64,000 nt of DNA from Microvirga aerilata (GCF_016743775.1 NZ_JAEQMY010000011.1:1-64000), one strand, 5' to 3'; shown: positions 16,978 to 25,593, counted from the stretch's first letter. Numbers and translations: made by a program. The notes: a model not told the origin generated them from the letters alone.

Positions 16978-17220
16978 GTGTCCGCACAATCTGCTGCAAC
17001 GATTCAGGATGCGTTTCTCAAGCATCTGCGCGACAACAAACTTGATGTGACTATGTTTCTCGTCAACGGGATCAAGCTGCAAGGCCAGATCAGACAGTTC
17101 GATAACTTCACCATCCTCCTCGTGCGAGGGAGTGGCACCCAGGTCGTTTACAAACATGCGATCTCATCGATTCACCCGGCAGAGCCCATCGAACGGACCG
17201 ATCCAGCTTCGGTCGGCTAA
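16978..17220 (+). CDS. hfq: RNA chaperone Hfq, probably an accessory copy
   Basis: This 80-residue protein starts at a GTG that follows a GAAGGG ribosome site by seven bases. It has the Sm1 motif ([20 protein letters not shown], with Gln8-type and Asp-Asn residues) and the Sm2 motif YKHAIS, the hallmark of Hfq. Hfq forms hexameric rings that pair small RNAs with mRNAs. The core is diverged ([10 protein letters not shown] in place of the usual LLRRDG-type turn). The gene is not beside hflX, its usual chromosomal neighbour in alphaproteobacteria, so this is probably a second copy in an accessory region. Confidence 0.9.
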   Translation: MSAQSAATIQDAFLKHLRDNKLDVTMFLVNGIKLQGQIRQFDNFTILLVRGSGTQVVYKHAISSIHPAEPIERTDPASVG

Positions 17221-17423
17221 ACCAGCCATTCCGGGACATTCGAAATGCGGTTAAGGTTCCTGTAAGGGAGCATTCGTTCCCGCAGGAAGCACCTTCTGCC
17301 TTCTATTGAAGTTCGGTACACTGAGCGGGCTCATATCGGATCGACATGAGCCCACATGAAGAAAGCCGAAATCCCTAACCGTTTGATCACGTCCAGTAAC
17401 ATCGTCCTTCTCGCCCTTAATGG

Positions 17424-17747
17424 TCACGAGAGCACAGCAGCGGATCGCCTGTTCGCCCGACCCGGTGACGTAGGATTAAGTCGGCGGCGCATTTCCTTGC
17501 CCGTTTTGAAGGCGGGTACAGATTTCTCGACCACCGCAACGGGATCACCGGTCTTTGGGTTGCGGCCCGTGCGAGCACCACGCTTCTTCACCGTGAACGT
17601 GCCAAAGCCACGAAGCTCAACCCGATCCTCTTGTGCGAGCGCATCGCCGATGGTGCCGAGAATCGCGTTCACGACCTTCTCTATGTCACGCGAATACAGA
17701 TGCGGGTTCTGCTCAGCGAGCTTCTGGACCAGTTCGGACTTGATCAT
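17424..17747 (-). CDS. Integration host factor beta-like DNA-bending protein
   Basis: This 107-residue protein begins [18 protein letters not shown] and has the HU/IHF signature [20 protein letters not shown], with the Arg-Asn-Pro beta arm that intercalates in the DNA minor groove. [16 protein letters not shown] closes the core. The N terminus matches the beta subunit (IhfB). It has about 15 extra C-terminal residues ([13 protein letters not shown]). It stands alone, without rpsA upstream as for chromosomal ihfB, so it may be an accessory paralogue like the Hfq gene nearby. Confidence 0.88.
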   Translation of the reverse strand: MIKSELVQKLAEQNPHLYSRDIEKVVNAILGTIGDALAQEDRVELRGFGTFTVKKRGARTGRNPKTGDPVAVVEKSVPAFKTGKEMRRRLNPTSPGRANRRSAAVLS

Positions 17748-17815
17748 GGTTGGCGTAGGTCTTTGTTCTGACGTTGTTTCTCAGAACGCTGCCAGAGCGT
17801 TAGGGCACCGTCAAG

Positions 17816-17983
17816 TCAATGAACGCGACCATGGAATCCCGCTGTCAACATGAACCTCAACTCACCCCTTTTATAACGAGTGAACTTCCACCATGCTCGG
17901 CGGAGAGTTCGGAAACCTGCTGACAGATACTCAGGCCAGCCGTCCTCGCGCGCGGTAGGCTGCTGGCGCGAATTTTGCGCCAT
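17816..17983 (-). CDS. Possible 55-residue protein
   Basis: A frame from ATG at 17,983 encodes a basic, Trp-containing peptide (YLSAGFRTLRRAWWKFTRYK) behind an AAGG ribosome site ten bases upstream. It lies between the IHF-like and cyclase genes, on the same strand as both. Composition is protein-like, but there is no family support. Confidence 0.3.
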   Translation of the reverse strand: MAQNSRQQPTAREDGWPEYLSAGFRTLRRAWWKFTRYKRGELRFMLTAGFHGRVH

Positions 17984-18002
17984 TTCGGTACGCCTTGATT
18001 GA

Positions 18003-19784
18003 TCAACTCTCAGGGACACCGGCCTTGATCAAACCCTCCGCGATGATTGGGCCATACGCAAATTTCCGCAGCATGTTTCGGACCAAGCTTACCGTGAGCG
18101 GCGGTGCAGCAAAAGAGTTCCGGTGTGCCAAAAGCGCCTCTGTCTGGTCTAACAATCCAAGATGACCGTGGCAGCTAATCAACGGAGCGAAATGGGTCGG
18201 GACGTTCGGAAAGGCGACAATGCCTCTGCGAAGGTAGGGAAGCGCATCCTTAAAACGGCCACTGACCAGGAGCGTAAAGCCGTGGAAGAATTCATAGAAG
18301 CTTAGGAAGGTGTCCGCAGGGCTGAGGCGAAGAGCCATCTGCGTCCCCAAGACGGCATCATCGAACCGTCCAGCCCGAGCCAGTGCCCATCCATAGATCG
18401 TGTGGGCCAACGCAAAACTCGGGTTGACCCGCAGGGCAGCTTCAAGGTCCGGCAGGGCGCGTTCGTGCTGACCATCGGCGCTGACACACAGGCCCAACAT
18501 CATGCGAGCCCACGGTTCGCTTGCGTCAAGAGCCAGCGCCTGTTCCGCATAGCGTTGGGCCTCGGCAGCACTTTGATCCCAGTCCGGAAGCCAGTAGTTG
18601 TACCCTGCCCACCACAAAGCCCAGCTTAAGATTGCAGGAGCCTTCGCATAGGTAGGCTCTATCGTAATGGCTCGTTCGAGAAGAGATTGCGCCTCCTCAT
18701 TCTCCTTGCGTCCGAGCTTGCTGATCAACGTAATCGAGCGGACAACGAGACCCCATGTGCTGATGTGGTCAGGAGATTGGCTTGCTACACGAGCACCTTC
18801 CTCGGCATACAAGTGCGGCTCGATAGCAGCAACGACGCTTGATGTGATCTCGTCTTGAACCGCAAACACATCGTCAAGCTGTCTGTCGTAGCGTTCAGCC
18901 CAGATGTGTCTGCCACTTGCCGCCTCGACCAACTGGCTGGTGATGCGCATGCGGCGGCCTGACACCCTGACACCACCTTCGAGCACATAGCGAACGCCGA
19001 GGTCCTGACCAACCTGACGAACATCCACTGCCCTGGACTGGTAAGCCAACGTAGAGTTGCGAGCAATGACGAACAGCCACTTCAAGCGCGAGAGACCGGT
19101 GATGATGTCTTCGGTCATGCCATCCGCGAAGAACGCCTGTTCAGGGTCAGGGCTCATGTTCATGAAAGGCAGCACAGCAATGGACGGCTTGTCAGGAAGG
19201 GAAAGGACCTTTGCTGGCCTTGCTGCTTGTGCTGAGGTCAAGGGGGCTGAAGGTGAAGCCGCAACACGGTAGACGCGCACTCGTTCGTCTATGCTCTTGA
19301 TCTCCTGCGGTCCGAGATCATCAAAGCCGAGGGTTGGTAGGCGGCGAACATACATGTGGGTGGCATCAGAGATGTAAACAGTTCCTGGTTCAGCGAGACT
19401 CTCCAACCGGGCGGCAACATTCACCCCGTCTCCGAGCAGATCGCCACCTTGAACCATGACATCACCGACATGAATGCCAATCCGAAATTCCAGACGGTGC
19501 CCCTCCGGGATGTCGTGGTTAGCTTGCGAAAGGGCGTGTTGTATCTCTACGGCACACTGGACCGCATCTACGGCACTGGGGAACTCGGCCAAGACACTAT
19601 CCCCGGCTGTGTTGGCAATCCGCCCGCCATGCTCGGCGATTAGCTGGTCCATAATCTGCCGGTGGGCGGTCAGGCTGCGGAGTGTCCCGACCTCGTCTTG
19701 GCCCATCAGGCGCACATAACCTGCCACATCCGCCGCGAAGATCGCCGCAAGCCGCCGCTCGACCCTGTGCTCCTGGCGATCCAT
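18003..19784 (-). CDS. Class III adenylate/guanylate cyclase with TolB-like domain and TPRs
   Basis: This 593-residue protein has an N-terminal class III cyclase domain (about residues 10-170): metal-binding Asp in AIFAADVAGYVRLM, then RIGIHVGDVM and GDGVNVAARLE. A TolB-N-like domain follows (about 200-320; KPSIAVLPFMNMSPDPEQAF). C-terminal TPR repeats occupy about 380-560 (SFALAHTIYGWALARAGRFD). This architecture is frequent in Bradyrhizobium and Methylobacterium relatives, where many copies occur. It should make cAMP (possibly cGMP), sensed by Crp-type proteins such as that at 4,565, but no direct link is shown. No membrane segment is present. Confidence 0.9.
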   Translation of the reverse strand: MDRQEHRVERRLAAIFAADVAGYVRLMGQDEVGTLRSLTAHRQIMDQLIAEHGGRIANTAGDSVLAEFPSAVDAVQCAVEIQHALSQANHDIPEGHRLEFRIGIHVGDVMVQGGDLLGDGVNVAARLESLAEPGTVYISDATHMYVRRLPTLGFDDLGPQEIKSIDERVRVYRVAASPSAPLTSAQAARPAKVLSLPDKPSIAVLPFMNMSPDPEQAFFADGMTEDIITGLSRLKWLFVIARNSTLAYQSRAVDVRQVGQDLGVRYVLEGGVRVSGRRMRITSQLVEAASGRHIWAERYDRQLDDVFAVQDEITSSVVAAIEPHLYAEEGARVASQSPDHISTWGLVVRSITLISKLGRKENEEAQSLLERAITIEPTYAKAPAILSWALWWAGYNYWLPDWDQSAAEAQRYAEQALALDASEPWARMMLGLCVSADGQHERALPDLEAALRVNPSFALAHTIYGWALARAGRFDDAVLGTQMALRLSPADTFLSFYEFFHGFTLLVSGRFKDALPYLRRGIVAFPNVPTHFAPLISCHGHLGLLDQTEALLAHRNSFAAPPLTVSLVRNMLRKFAYGPIIAEGLIKAGVPES

Positions 19785-19908
19785 GGGACCCTCGGTGCAA
19801 TTTCAGGACAGATTGTGCCGCTGGGCGGACGCGGTGTCCAGCCTGAAGCGCAATGCGCGATGCTTCAAAAGCTAAGTTTCACTGGGAACGGCAGAACGGG
19901 GGTCTGTG

Positions 19909-20337
19909 CTACTTGTTGGTATTCCAGATATCGGTTGCGAGCTTCCAATCACTTCCGACCTTTTCCCAGACCACTACATATTTGCCAGTGATGTCCTGTG
20001 GCTGCGATGCTTTTGTCTGGAACGAGAAGGTACCAATCTCAAGGGCTCTGTCGCTCCCAAGCGGCTTTACTTCAACTGTTGTGAGCTTACCATTGCCAAG
20101 CTGCTCCGCAGCACCCTTCCAGAATGCCTGAACGGCGCTGGTGCCCCTCATCATCTCGCCTCCAGGCGGCAGGATGACGGCATCATCCGTGTAGAGAGCC
20201 GCGACGGCTGCTACGTCACCTGCATTGAAGGCTTGAGCAAACTTGTCATTCAGGCTCTGAATGGTGGCCTTGTCTTGCGCCAAGGCAGGGACCGTTCCGC
20301 ACAGGCAGATAGCAGTAAGCAAACAGAGGCTTCGCAT
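19909..20337 (-). CDS. Exported SnoaL/NTF2-like (DUF4440) protein
   Basis: This 142-residue protein has a signal peptide (MRSLCLLTAICLCGTVPALA, cleaved before QDK). The mature domain has the NTF2-like cone fold pattern: the helix LNDKFAQAFNAGDVAAVAAL, then YTDDAVILPPGGE, and late strands (VVWEKVGSDWKLATDIWN). These domains bind small ligands or have simple enzymatic roles; the substrate here is unknown. It acts in the periplasm. It stands alone on its strand. Confidence 0.85.
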   Translation of the reverse strand: MRSLCLLTAICLCGTVPALAQDKATIQSLNDKFAQAFNAGDVAAVAALYTDDAVILPPGGEMMRGTSAVQAFWKGAAEQLGNGKLTTVEVKPLGSDRALEIGTFSFQTKASQPQDITGKYVVVWEKVGSDWKLATDIWNTNK

Positions 20338-20506
20338 GATCTTCCTCCTTCCAATGAGCGGGCAAGATCAGCATAACACCGCTCCGACTAACGACTACCC
20401 GACCGTCATTACCCCTTCATGTGAGTTCAAACACCTCTGAGAACAGATCAGGGCAGTCCGTCTGGTGCGAGTAATGGAGCTACCCTGATCAATGGCTCTG
20501 CTTTGA

Positions 20507-20872
20507 CTAATTGCCCCTCAGCCGTTCTGATGGGGCGGGTTGACCCGCTGACTTGAAGCTGCGAGCCGCCTCACCACCCTTCTGGAACAGCGCCATCGTC
20601 TCTGGGCCGCTCAGCGCACGGGCTACCTTGATATCCTGTACGCCGCCACCTCCCGTGGCCACGAGACCGGCTGCGACCACAACTTCCTCGTCAGGAGCTT
20701 CCGCAAACAGCAGCCAATCGAAGTCACAGCCGGGTGTCATATGCCACGAGATCAACCGCCCACCCATTGCCTCGAACAGTTTCGAGACTGGCCCGGTGCG
20801 ATCTTCGGGGGTCTGCAACATGCCTTGCATGGCCTCACGGGTGAACCGTCCATAACCGATGAAGGTTGGCAT
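20507..20872 (-). CDS. GYD domain protein
   Basis: ATG at 20,872 is preferred to the longer frame because a GGGAGG ribosome site lies seven bases upstream and the family starts with M-P-T-F/Y. The 121-residue product has the GYD layout (MPTFIGYGRFTREAMQGM, then the strand GGRLISWHMTPGCDFDWLLF). It is a small ferredoxin-like-fold protein of unknown role found widely in soil bacteria. It is probably cytoplasmic. It lies downstream of the nepR-ecfG pair on the same strand. Confidence 0.8.
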   Translation of the reverse strand: MPTFIGYGRFTREAMQGMLQTPEDRTGPVSKLFEAMGGRLISWHMTPGCDFDWLLFAEAPDEEVVVAAGLVATGGGGVQDIKVARALSGPETMALFQKGGEAARSFKSAGQPAPSERLRGN

Positions 20873-21055
20873 CTTTCCCTCCCTGCTCGCCGCTTCAGAC
20901 GAGCAGCAGGAGTTTACCATCTTCTGATCTGAGCCTCGAACGACCTCGCATACCTATTGAGGATGAGGTGCTCCCATTCAGCACCATATGGTCCAAAATT
21001 TTATCAACTACTACGATCCGCGACGAAGATGATGAGGTGCTGGGCCGGGAGGCTG

Positions 21056-21610
21056 TTACCGGGTGTAGGTCTCGTTGAAGATCGTGGCTTTCACAACCCG
21101 ATCTGCTCCTATGTCGTCCGGGCTTTCGATGCCGAGCAGTTCAGCCAGTCGGGTCCGGGCACGGTTGACCCGGCTCTTGATGGTTCCAATCCGTGCTCCG
21201 CAGATTGCAGCAGCCTCCTCGTATGAGAACCCCTGTGGCCCCACGAGCAGAAGAGCCTCCCGTTGAACGACGGGCAGTTGGGCTAAAGCAGCCTTGAGGT
21301 CTTCCACATCAACGCGTCCATCTTGCTCGGGAGGGACGGCAAGGCGGGCTGCGATACCGCCATCGGGGTCTTCCACTTCCCGTCGTCTCTTCCGATAAAA
21401 TGTGTGAAACTGGTTGCGCAGGATGGTGAAAAGCCAAGCTTGGATGTTTGTGCCGGGTTGGAACTGATTGATGTAAGTCAGCCCACGTACCATCGCCTCC
21501 TGCACCAAGTCGTCAGCCTGATCGATGTTGCCGGTGAGGGAGATGGCAAAAGCCCTCATCGAGGGAATAGACTGGAGAAGGCCGTCGTGAAGGTCTGGGG
21601 GCAGTGTCAT
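21056..21610 (-). CDS. ecfG: EcfG-family ECF sigma factor
   Basis: This 184-residue protein has sigma region 2 (DQADDLVQEAMVRGLTYI, then NIQAWLFTILRNQFHTF) and region 4 (GPQGFSYEEAAAICGARIG, then TIKSRVNRARTRLAELLG). Its ATG overlaps the TGA stop of the nepR gene (ATGA), the coupling expected for a sigma factor and its anti-sigma factor. In alphaproteobacteria, NepR holds EcfG until phosphorylated PhyR captures NepR. No PhyR gene is in the window. It is the better candidate of the two sigma genes here for the main general-stress sigma factor because of the NepR partner. Confidence 0.92.
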   Translation of the reverse strand: MTLPPDLHDGLLQSIPSMRAFAISLTGNIDQADDLVQEAMVRGLTYINQFQPGTNIQAWLFTILRNQFHTFYRKRRREVEDPDGGIAARLAVPPEQDGRVDVEDLKAALAQLPVVQREALLLVGPQGFSYEEAAAICGARIGTIKSRVNRARTRLAELLGIESPDDIGADRVVKATIFNETYTR

Positions 21611-21807
21611 GGCTTCCCCTTGGAATGAGGCTGATCTAACTGCCACACGAGCTTGAGGAGGCGGTCAGGAAGAGGCTCATCTGCAAGCCGTCCGTACATC
21701 GCACGAAGCTCCTCACCGAGCTTGTCTCGGACAGCCGAGATGGTACGCGGGTCTGTATGCAGGAGGCCCGCTCGGGAGGTGGAATGGCGCTTGTCGGTCT
21801 TGCTCAT
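21607..21807 (-). CDS. nepR: Anti-sigma factor NepR
   Basis: This 66-residue protein has the NepR helix pair: LGEELRAMYGRLADEPLPDR followed by LLKLVWQLD. The EPLPDR core is the family hallmark. ATG at 21,807 is preferred over that at 21,828 because GGGAG lies nine bases upstream. Its stop overlaps the ATG of ecfG. NepR binds and inhibits EcfG, and is sequestered by phospho-PhyR under stress. Confidence 0.9.
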   Translation of the reverse strand: MSKTDKRHSTSRAGLLHTDPRTISAVRDKLGEELRAMYGRLADEPLPDRLLKLVWQLDQPHSKGKP

Positions 21808-21829
21808 GCGTGGGAACTCCCGAGCCATG

Positions 21830-22159
21830 CTCCAGTCCCAGAGGCTAAGCGATCATCGTCGCTGGTCGTCAACAATAGGGTGCCCGACTAAACGAGTTCT
21901 TAAAGCACGAACTTTCATCAGACGATCAGCCGCGTGTGAACTGTAGTTTAAGGGGCCGACACAGCGGAACATTGCGACTGAGCAAGCAACCAGAAGTCTA
22001 CTCAAAGGTAGTAGAAGTGTGTTGTCAGAGTCGAAGCCTGATACGCGGTTCGTACAATTGCCACAAAGTTCCCGCTGCATTGCATATACGAGACCCTGAA
22101 CGAGGGCGAGGTCATAGGGGTATTCAGCGGCCATTCGTGCCGTCAGCGAGAGTGTCTCA
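21830..22159. other. Intergenic region between divergent nepR and nepR-like genes
   Basis: This stretch of about 330 bases separates the nepR-ecfG operon from the divergent nepR-like gene. No perfect GGAAC-N16-17-CGTT promoter could be found on either strand by eye. No gene is supported. Confidence 0.5.
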
Positions 22160-22381
22160 ATGCAACAAGCCTTGCTTCCCACTGACGCGCAGACAGTCAT
22201 GTTTCGTCTCCCCACCGACACTCCTGCGAACGAGCCAGTGGATGCGTATGACCTTCAGCAGCTTGGGGAACGGCTCCGGGTAGCCTACGGACCGGTCGAG
22301 GCTCCACTTCCGGCTCGGCTGGCAGAGCTTGTGGAACGGCTCGTCCGACACGAGAATTCCAAGAATAGCGTCCGGGTCTGA
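22160..22381 (+). CDS. NepR-like anti-sigma factor paralogue
   Basis: This 73-residue protein has a NepR-type core after a 30-residue N-terminal extension: LQQLGERLRVAYGPVEAPLP, then ARLAELVERL. The Pro-Leu-Pro turn matches EPLPDR of NepR, with the acidic and Asp residues replaced. It is divergent from the nepR-ecfG operon. It could act on one of the two EcfG-type sigma factors or on PhyR. ATG at 22,199 is a possible later start. Assignment rests on the short motif, so moderate. Confidence 0.7.
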   Translation: MQQALLPTDAQTVMFRLPTDTPANEPVDAYDLQQLGERLRVAYGPVEAPLPARLAELVERLVRHENSKNSVRV

Positions 22382-22444
22382 TTGGTTACTCGGGAAACGT
22401 ACCCACCCATTGTTGTTTGATCGTTGATGCAAGGAATACGGGCC

Positions 22445-22582
22445 ATGGCTGGTAAATCGCGTGTGAGGCCATCGTTCAAGAAGCACACCCGCCGCCACAA
22501 GGAGGTGATTGCCCCAGCCAAGACGCTCGAAGGGCAGAAGAAGCTCACCAAAAAGCGCCGCTATACCAACCGCCACGGTTAG
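22445..22582 (+). CDS. 45-residue, very basic small protein
   Basis: ATG at 22,445 (AGGA about nine bases upstream) opens a frame encoding MAGKSRVRPSFKKHTRRHKE and a Lys/Arg-rich tail ending RYTNRHG. About 40 percent of residues are basic. The style resembles small ribosome-associated or nucleic-acid-binding proteins, but no family is recognised. Its stop overlaps that of the convergent gene at 22,579. Confidence 0.5.
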   Translation: MAGKSRVRPSFKKHTRRHKEVIAPAKTLEGQKKLTKKRRYTNRHG

Positions 22583-22710
22583 CCGAATACGATGCCTTTT
22601 AAGCTTTTGAGAGCGTAATTGCATCGCTCAATTTGGTTGGCTCGCCGCTGCATCTCTACTGTGTTCTGGCAGGGCTCATCGACCTCTTGCTTGCAGAATG
22701 GACAGATCAT
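22579..22710 (-). CDS. 43-residue zinc-ribbon-like small protein
   Basis: A GGAGG ribosome site seven bases before ATG 22,710 opens a 43-codon frame beginning MICPFCKQEVDEPCQNTVEM. Cysteines at positions 3, 6, 14 and 29 could bind one zinc ion. The rest is a charged helix ending LKSLKGIVFG. The Cys-Pro-Phe-Cys knuckle and strong ribosome site make coding likely. Its role is unknown; small zinc ribbons often bind nucleic acids or partner proteins. Confidence 0.6.
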   Translation of the reverse strand: MICPFCKQEVDEPCQNTVEMQRRANQIERCNYALKSLKGIVFG

Positions 22711-22885
22711 AGACCGCCTCCGTCAGTGCCTGAGTCTCTCGAGCCAACCACAGCGTGGGGTCCGGGTTCCTTCACCCGCTTTTCAGAATTCTGATGGTTA
22801 ATGGCTGGGATCGAGCGCCTCGTTGCTTGCGAAGCGTGGGCTTGGCTGTCAGACTCCTGTGGTTTGCTCACCAGAGGATTGCACC

Positions 22886-23233
22886 ATGACGTTACCAGCC
22901 ATAGAGACAGTGAACCCGCGCCTCCATGGCATCTCAGAGTGGGTGAAGGGTCTCTCAGGCCGCATCAAGGTCTGGACCCAGGCGCAATCAACCCGCCGTT
23001 CACAACGGGCACTCACGTCAGAGGAGGACGCCAACCCGCTCTACCTCCTTGCCGCCATCACCCTTGGCATCCCCGCCTTGCTCCTGATCCCACTGGTCGG
23101 GATGAACCCAGGCGTTCAGGACGGGGCGTTCACGACACTTATGACCTTCTTGGTCGTTTCAGCCTTTGTCACTGCGGTGGTGTTCGAGATCAAGAGGCTT
23201 GCTGATCAACCCTCCGACGAGAGCCAGCACTGA
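22886..23233 (+). CDS. Small two-span membrane protein
   Basis: ATG at 22,886 follows an AGAGGA site by eight bases and gives 115 residues. A soluble N-terminal half of about 60 residues (MTLPAIETVNPRLHGISEWV) precedes two hydrophobic helices (LYLLAAITLGIPALLLIPLV and TLMTFLVVSAFVTAVVF) and a charged tail. An overlapping frame (22,801-23,205) has a low-quality sequence and is a shadow. Function unknown. It is followed by the convergent DUF1194 gene. Confidence 0.65.
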   Translation: MTLPAIETVNPRLHGISEWVKGLSGRIKVWTQAQSTRRSQRALTSEEDANPLYLLAAITLGIPALLLIPLVGMNPGVQDGAFTTLMTFLVVSAFVTAVVFEIKRLADQPSDESQH

Positions 23234-23244
23234 AGCATAAGCTC

Positions 23245-24090
23245 CTACAGGTCGTGCCCAGAGCCGATCCCTGGTGCATGAGGGTCTGGCGCGAAATCGT
23301 CCCAGACGCTCTCACTGGTGTCGCACTCGGTCAGCGGTCGCCCTCCGACAGAGTGGGCCAGAGAACCCGGTCCAGCCGCATCTGCAATCTCGCGGACGAT
23401 CTTGGCCCTGGTTTCCATCAGGAACTGTTTGCGCTCGCGCACCGGGATCATGAACGCGTTTGAGCCTCCAATCACACAATCACGGTAATACGCGTCCAGG
23501 GTCGCATTTTCTCCCCGCTCAGGCTCCTTGAGCATGATCGGGAGGCCGTTGATGGTCACACCCCGCGCAATGGCCTTGTCGCGCGCCTCCGTGACCAAAC
23601 CTCCCTGGTTGTTCGAGCCATCACCTGAGATGTCGATCACCCGCCGCCTTGCGCGGAAGTCACCGGACGAGAGGAGAGCCATGCTGAAGTCAATGGCTTT
23701 TGAGATGGACGTACCCGGTACACGGTGACTGGGAGCACGGGCCAACCCGTTAGCAAAGGCGATAGCGTCCTTAGGGCTTTCCAAGATGGTCCAGGGTATG
23801 ATGACACTCTGGTAGCCTGGAGTATGAGCCCCGGCCCATTCCACATAGGTGACCGCGATCCGCCCGAGCATGCCAGTATAAATCGCATGATGAACCAGGG
23901 GCGAGCGGAACGCCTCCACATAGCCCTGTCTTTGCAGGTTCTGCTCGTCAGGGTCCATGGAGGTCGAGACATCAACCGCCAGAACAAGGGCCAGATCAAC
24001 GTCGGTCGGCGCGCGATGCCACGCAGGGGCAACGGTCAGGAGCCCGGTCACAAGAACGGAGAGTAGCCACGGAACCTTGGGATACCACAT
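23245..24090 (-). CDS. DUF1194 von Willebrand factor A protein, exported
   Basis: This 281-residue protein has an N-terminal hydrophobic export signal (WLLSVLVTGLLTVAPAW). The von Willebrand A fold has the metal-site motif DVSTSM after VDLALVLAV and later RRVIDISGDGSNNQGG. This matches DUF1194, a periplasmic vWA family common in Rhizobiales. Such domains bind protein partners through the divalent metal site. It stands alone between a membrane protein and cytochrome c' genes. The partner is unknown. Confidence 0.88.
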   Translation of the reverse strand: MWYPKVPWLLSVLVTGLLTVAPAWHRAPTDVDLALVLAVDVSTSMDPDEQNLQRQGYVEAFRSPLVHHAIYTGMLGRIAVTYVEWAGAHTPGYQSVIIPWTILESPKDAIAFANGLARAPSHRVPGTSISKAIDFSMALLSSGDFRARRRVIDISGDGSNNQGGLVTEARDKAIARGVTINGLPIMLKEPERGENATLDAYYRDCVIGGSNAFMIPVRERKQFLMETRAKIVREIADAAGPGSLAHSVGGRPLTECDTSESVWDDFAPDPHAPGIGSGHDL

Positions 24091-24144
24091 TGCGACCCCT
24101 CCCAGAGAAGGGTTCTGTTCGCCTCAAGCCCCTGGTCTTTTTTA

Positions 24145-24585
24145 TCAGCTATCCTTCCTGCGGTAGGTCTCGTGACAGCCGCCGCAGTTCTGTCCCACCC
24201 GTTGGACCACAGCTTGCAGACTGGCCTGATCCGTGATCCCGGTCTGAGCCGCCCTGGCATCCTGTTGGAGCTTGGCCGCACGAGCATCGAAGTCGGCTTT
24301 GCGCTCCCAGATCACCGGAAGAGCGGCGGTCTTGCCCTGCTGCGATCCTGCCGGGAACAGCGCAGGGGTTTGCTGGGCGTTCTGCTCGATCCGTTGGAGA
24401 GCCGCTTGGGCGGTTGCTGCGTTGAACGGCACCTGTCCTCGCGACATCCCGGTCAACAAACGCAACTGCTCCTGATTGTTCTTCATCAGGTTCTGGCGCT
24501 GGGTGATCGGGTCACCCTGCTGAGCCAGCACCGCGAGCCCGCTGATCAAAAACACACCCGCTGCGGCAATGGCTGTCTTGCGCAT
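24145..24585 (-). CDS. Cytochrome c' (four-helix heme protein)
   Basis: ATG at 24,585 gives an exported protein of about 146 residues with a signal peptide (MRKTAIAAAGVFLISGLAVL, then AQQ). The C-terminal heme motif is CGGCH in VGQNCGGCHETYRRKD, and the order of four helices is that of class II cytochromes c. These periplasmic proteins bind NO and CO and may protect against nitrosative stress. The axial His is in CGGCH. No oxidase or reductase genes are adjacent. Confidence 0.9.
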   Translation of the reverse strand: MRKTAIAAAGVFLISGLAVLAQQGDPITQRQNLMKNNQEQLRLLTGMSRGQVPFNAATAQAALQRIEQNAQQTPALFPAGSQQGKTAALPVIWERKADFDARAAKLQQDARAAQTGITDQASLQAVVQRVGQNCGGCHETYRRKDS

Positions 24586-24697
24586 GATGAGCATCCTTTC
24601 GTCCGACCCCGAGGATGACGCTCAGTTTCGACCGGAGCTATAGGCAAATCAGGGGTAGGATGAGGTTATCGCTGACCGGGCAGGTTGGTTGGCCTCC

Positions 24698-24901
24698 TTA
24701 TGGCACCGCATCAGCCGAAGCTGCTTTGATGTCCTGCGGCTTCACCACGCGCTCCGCTCCGGTGATGTTTTTGATGAGGTAAGCCGAGGTGCCCTCATGG
24801 GCGACGGTGAGAACCCCAGTGATGCAGTAGGTCCGACTCTCGCCCTGAGCATGAGGTGCCTGAAGGCGAACAAGCTGGCCAATATGGAACGTGGATTGCA
24901 T
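24698..24901 (-). CDS. Small beta-rich protein
   Basis: This 67-residue protein has an FHIGQLVRL start, a strand YCITGVLTV and an ending ITGAERVVKPQDI. That layout matches a small SH3-like-barrel family I associate with rhizobial genomes (F-x-V-G-Q-x-V-R and E-R-V-V motifs). It is cytoplasmic, with no signal peptide. Function unknown. Confidence 0.6.
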   Translation of the reverse strand: MQSTFHIGQLVRLQAPHAQGESRTYCITGVLTVAHEGTSAYLIKNITGAERVVKPQDIKAASADAVP

Positions 24902-25269
24902 GGCACCCTCCTCAAAGCTGGAGCGGGATCAACGCAGCATCCTAACCCAGAAGCCCAATAGCCTCTGTCCGCCCCATAAGCCAAAGCAGCAAAATACTTT
25001 CCCAAAGTATAATCTACTGCCGTGGTGTGGATCAACAGGCCCAGGACCTCCTGAACCACCCACATCGTCTATTTCCAGTAGCATCTTCAAAGCAAAGCTT
25101 AGATAATTTACAGGGACGCCCCACGGAAGCTCGACCTTTTCTGAGCGTGTGTTGGAAACCCGACTGACGTAGTGCTCCGAATCGAGCTTAGGTCCAGATC
25201 ATGTGCTGGCGCAGACGTGCGAGTCTCTCTGTAAGAAGGGAGCACATGAGGCCGGTAGGGGAAAATGCC
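24902..25269. other. Intergenic stretch without a supported gene
   Basis: About 370 bases between the small beta-rich gene and the 107-residue gene at 25,270 hold only short frames without ribosome sites or familiar sequence. Nothing else was noted. Confidence 0.4.
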
Positions 25270-25593
25270 ATGACAATGATCCACGCCTTGGCAGTAGCAG
25301 ACCCGATCCTGCGGGAGTGTGCATACAACCTCTTCCGCAACAAGCAACGACCGAAGCTCTTCTGTGCAGTGCCTGAAGACCGTCCGGTTCCCGGATTTAT
25401 CGATGTTGATGCATGGGCCTTCGAGCGGGTTCTCCGTAGCCAAGATGTTGCGCCATCTGGCTTTCAGGACAGAGCAGCCCGTGCTGGTGTGCGCTACAAC
25501 GGCTTCTATCTCTTTCAGGCCACCACCCGAGAAGGCTCTGCTGAACCATCTGCTCCCCGGCTCAGGGCAGAGGCACCGGAGCTTTGCAGTTGA
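25270..25593 (+). CDS. Small hypothetical protein
   Basis: ATG at 25,270 lies behind a GGGG stretch and gives 107 residues. The sequence (FRNKQRPKLFCAVPEDRPVP, then AWAFERVLRS and YNGFYLFQATT) looks like a compact globular cytoplasmic protein. I believe similar orphans occur in Methylobacteriaceae but cannot name a family. The other frame at 25,319-25,612 is a shadow. Confidence 0.55.
   Translation: MTMIHALAVADPILRECAYNLFRNKQRPKLFCAVPEDRPVPGFIDVDAWAFERVLRSQDVAPSGFQDRAARAGVRYNGFYLFQATTREGSAEPSAPRLRAEAPELCS

Noticed and set aside
22801..23205. Alternative 134-residue frame
   Set aside because: His- and Pro-rich shadow of the two-span membrane protein in the neighbouring frame.
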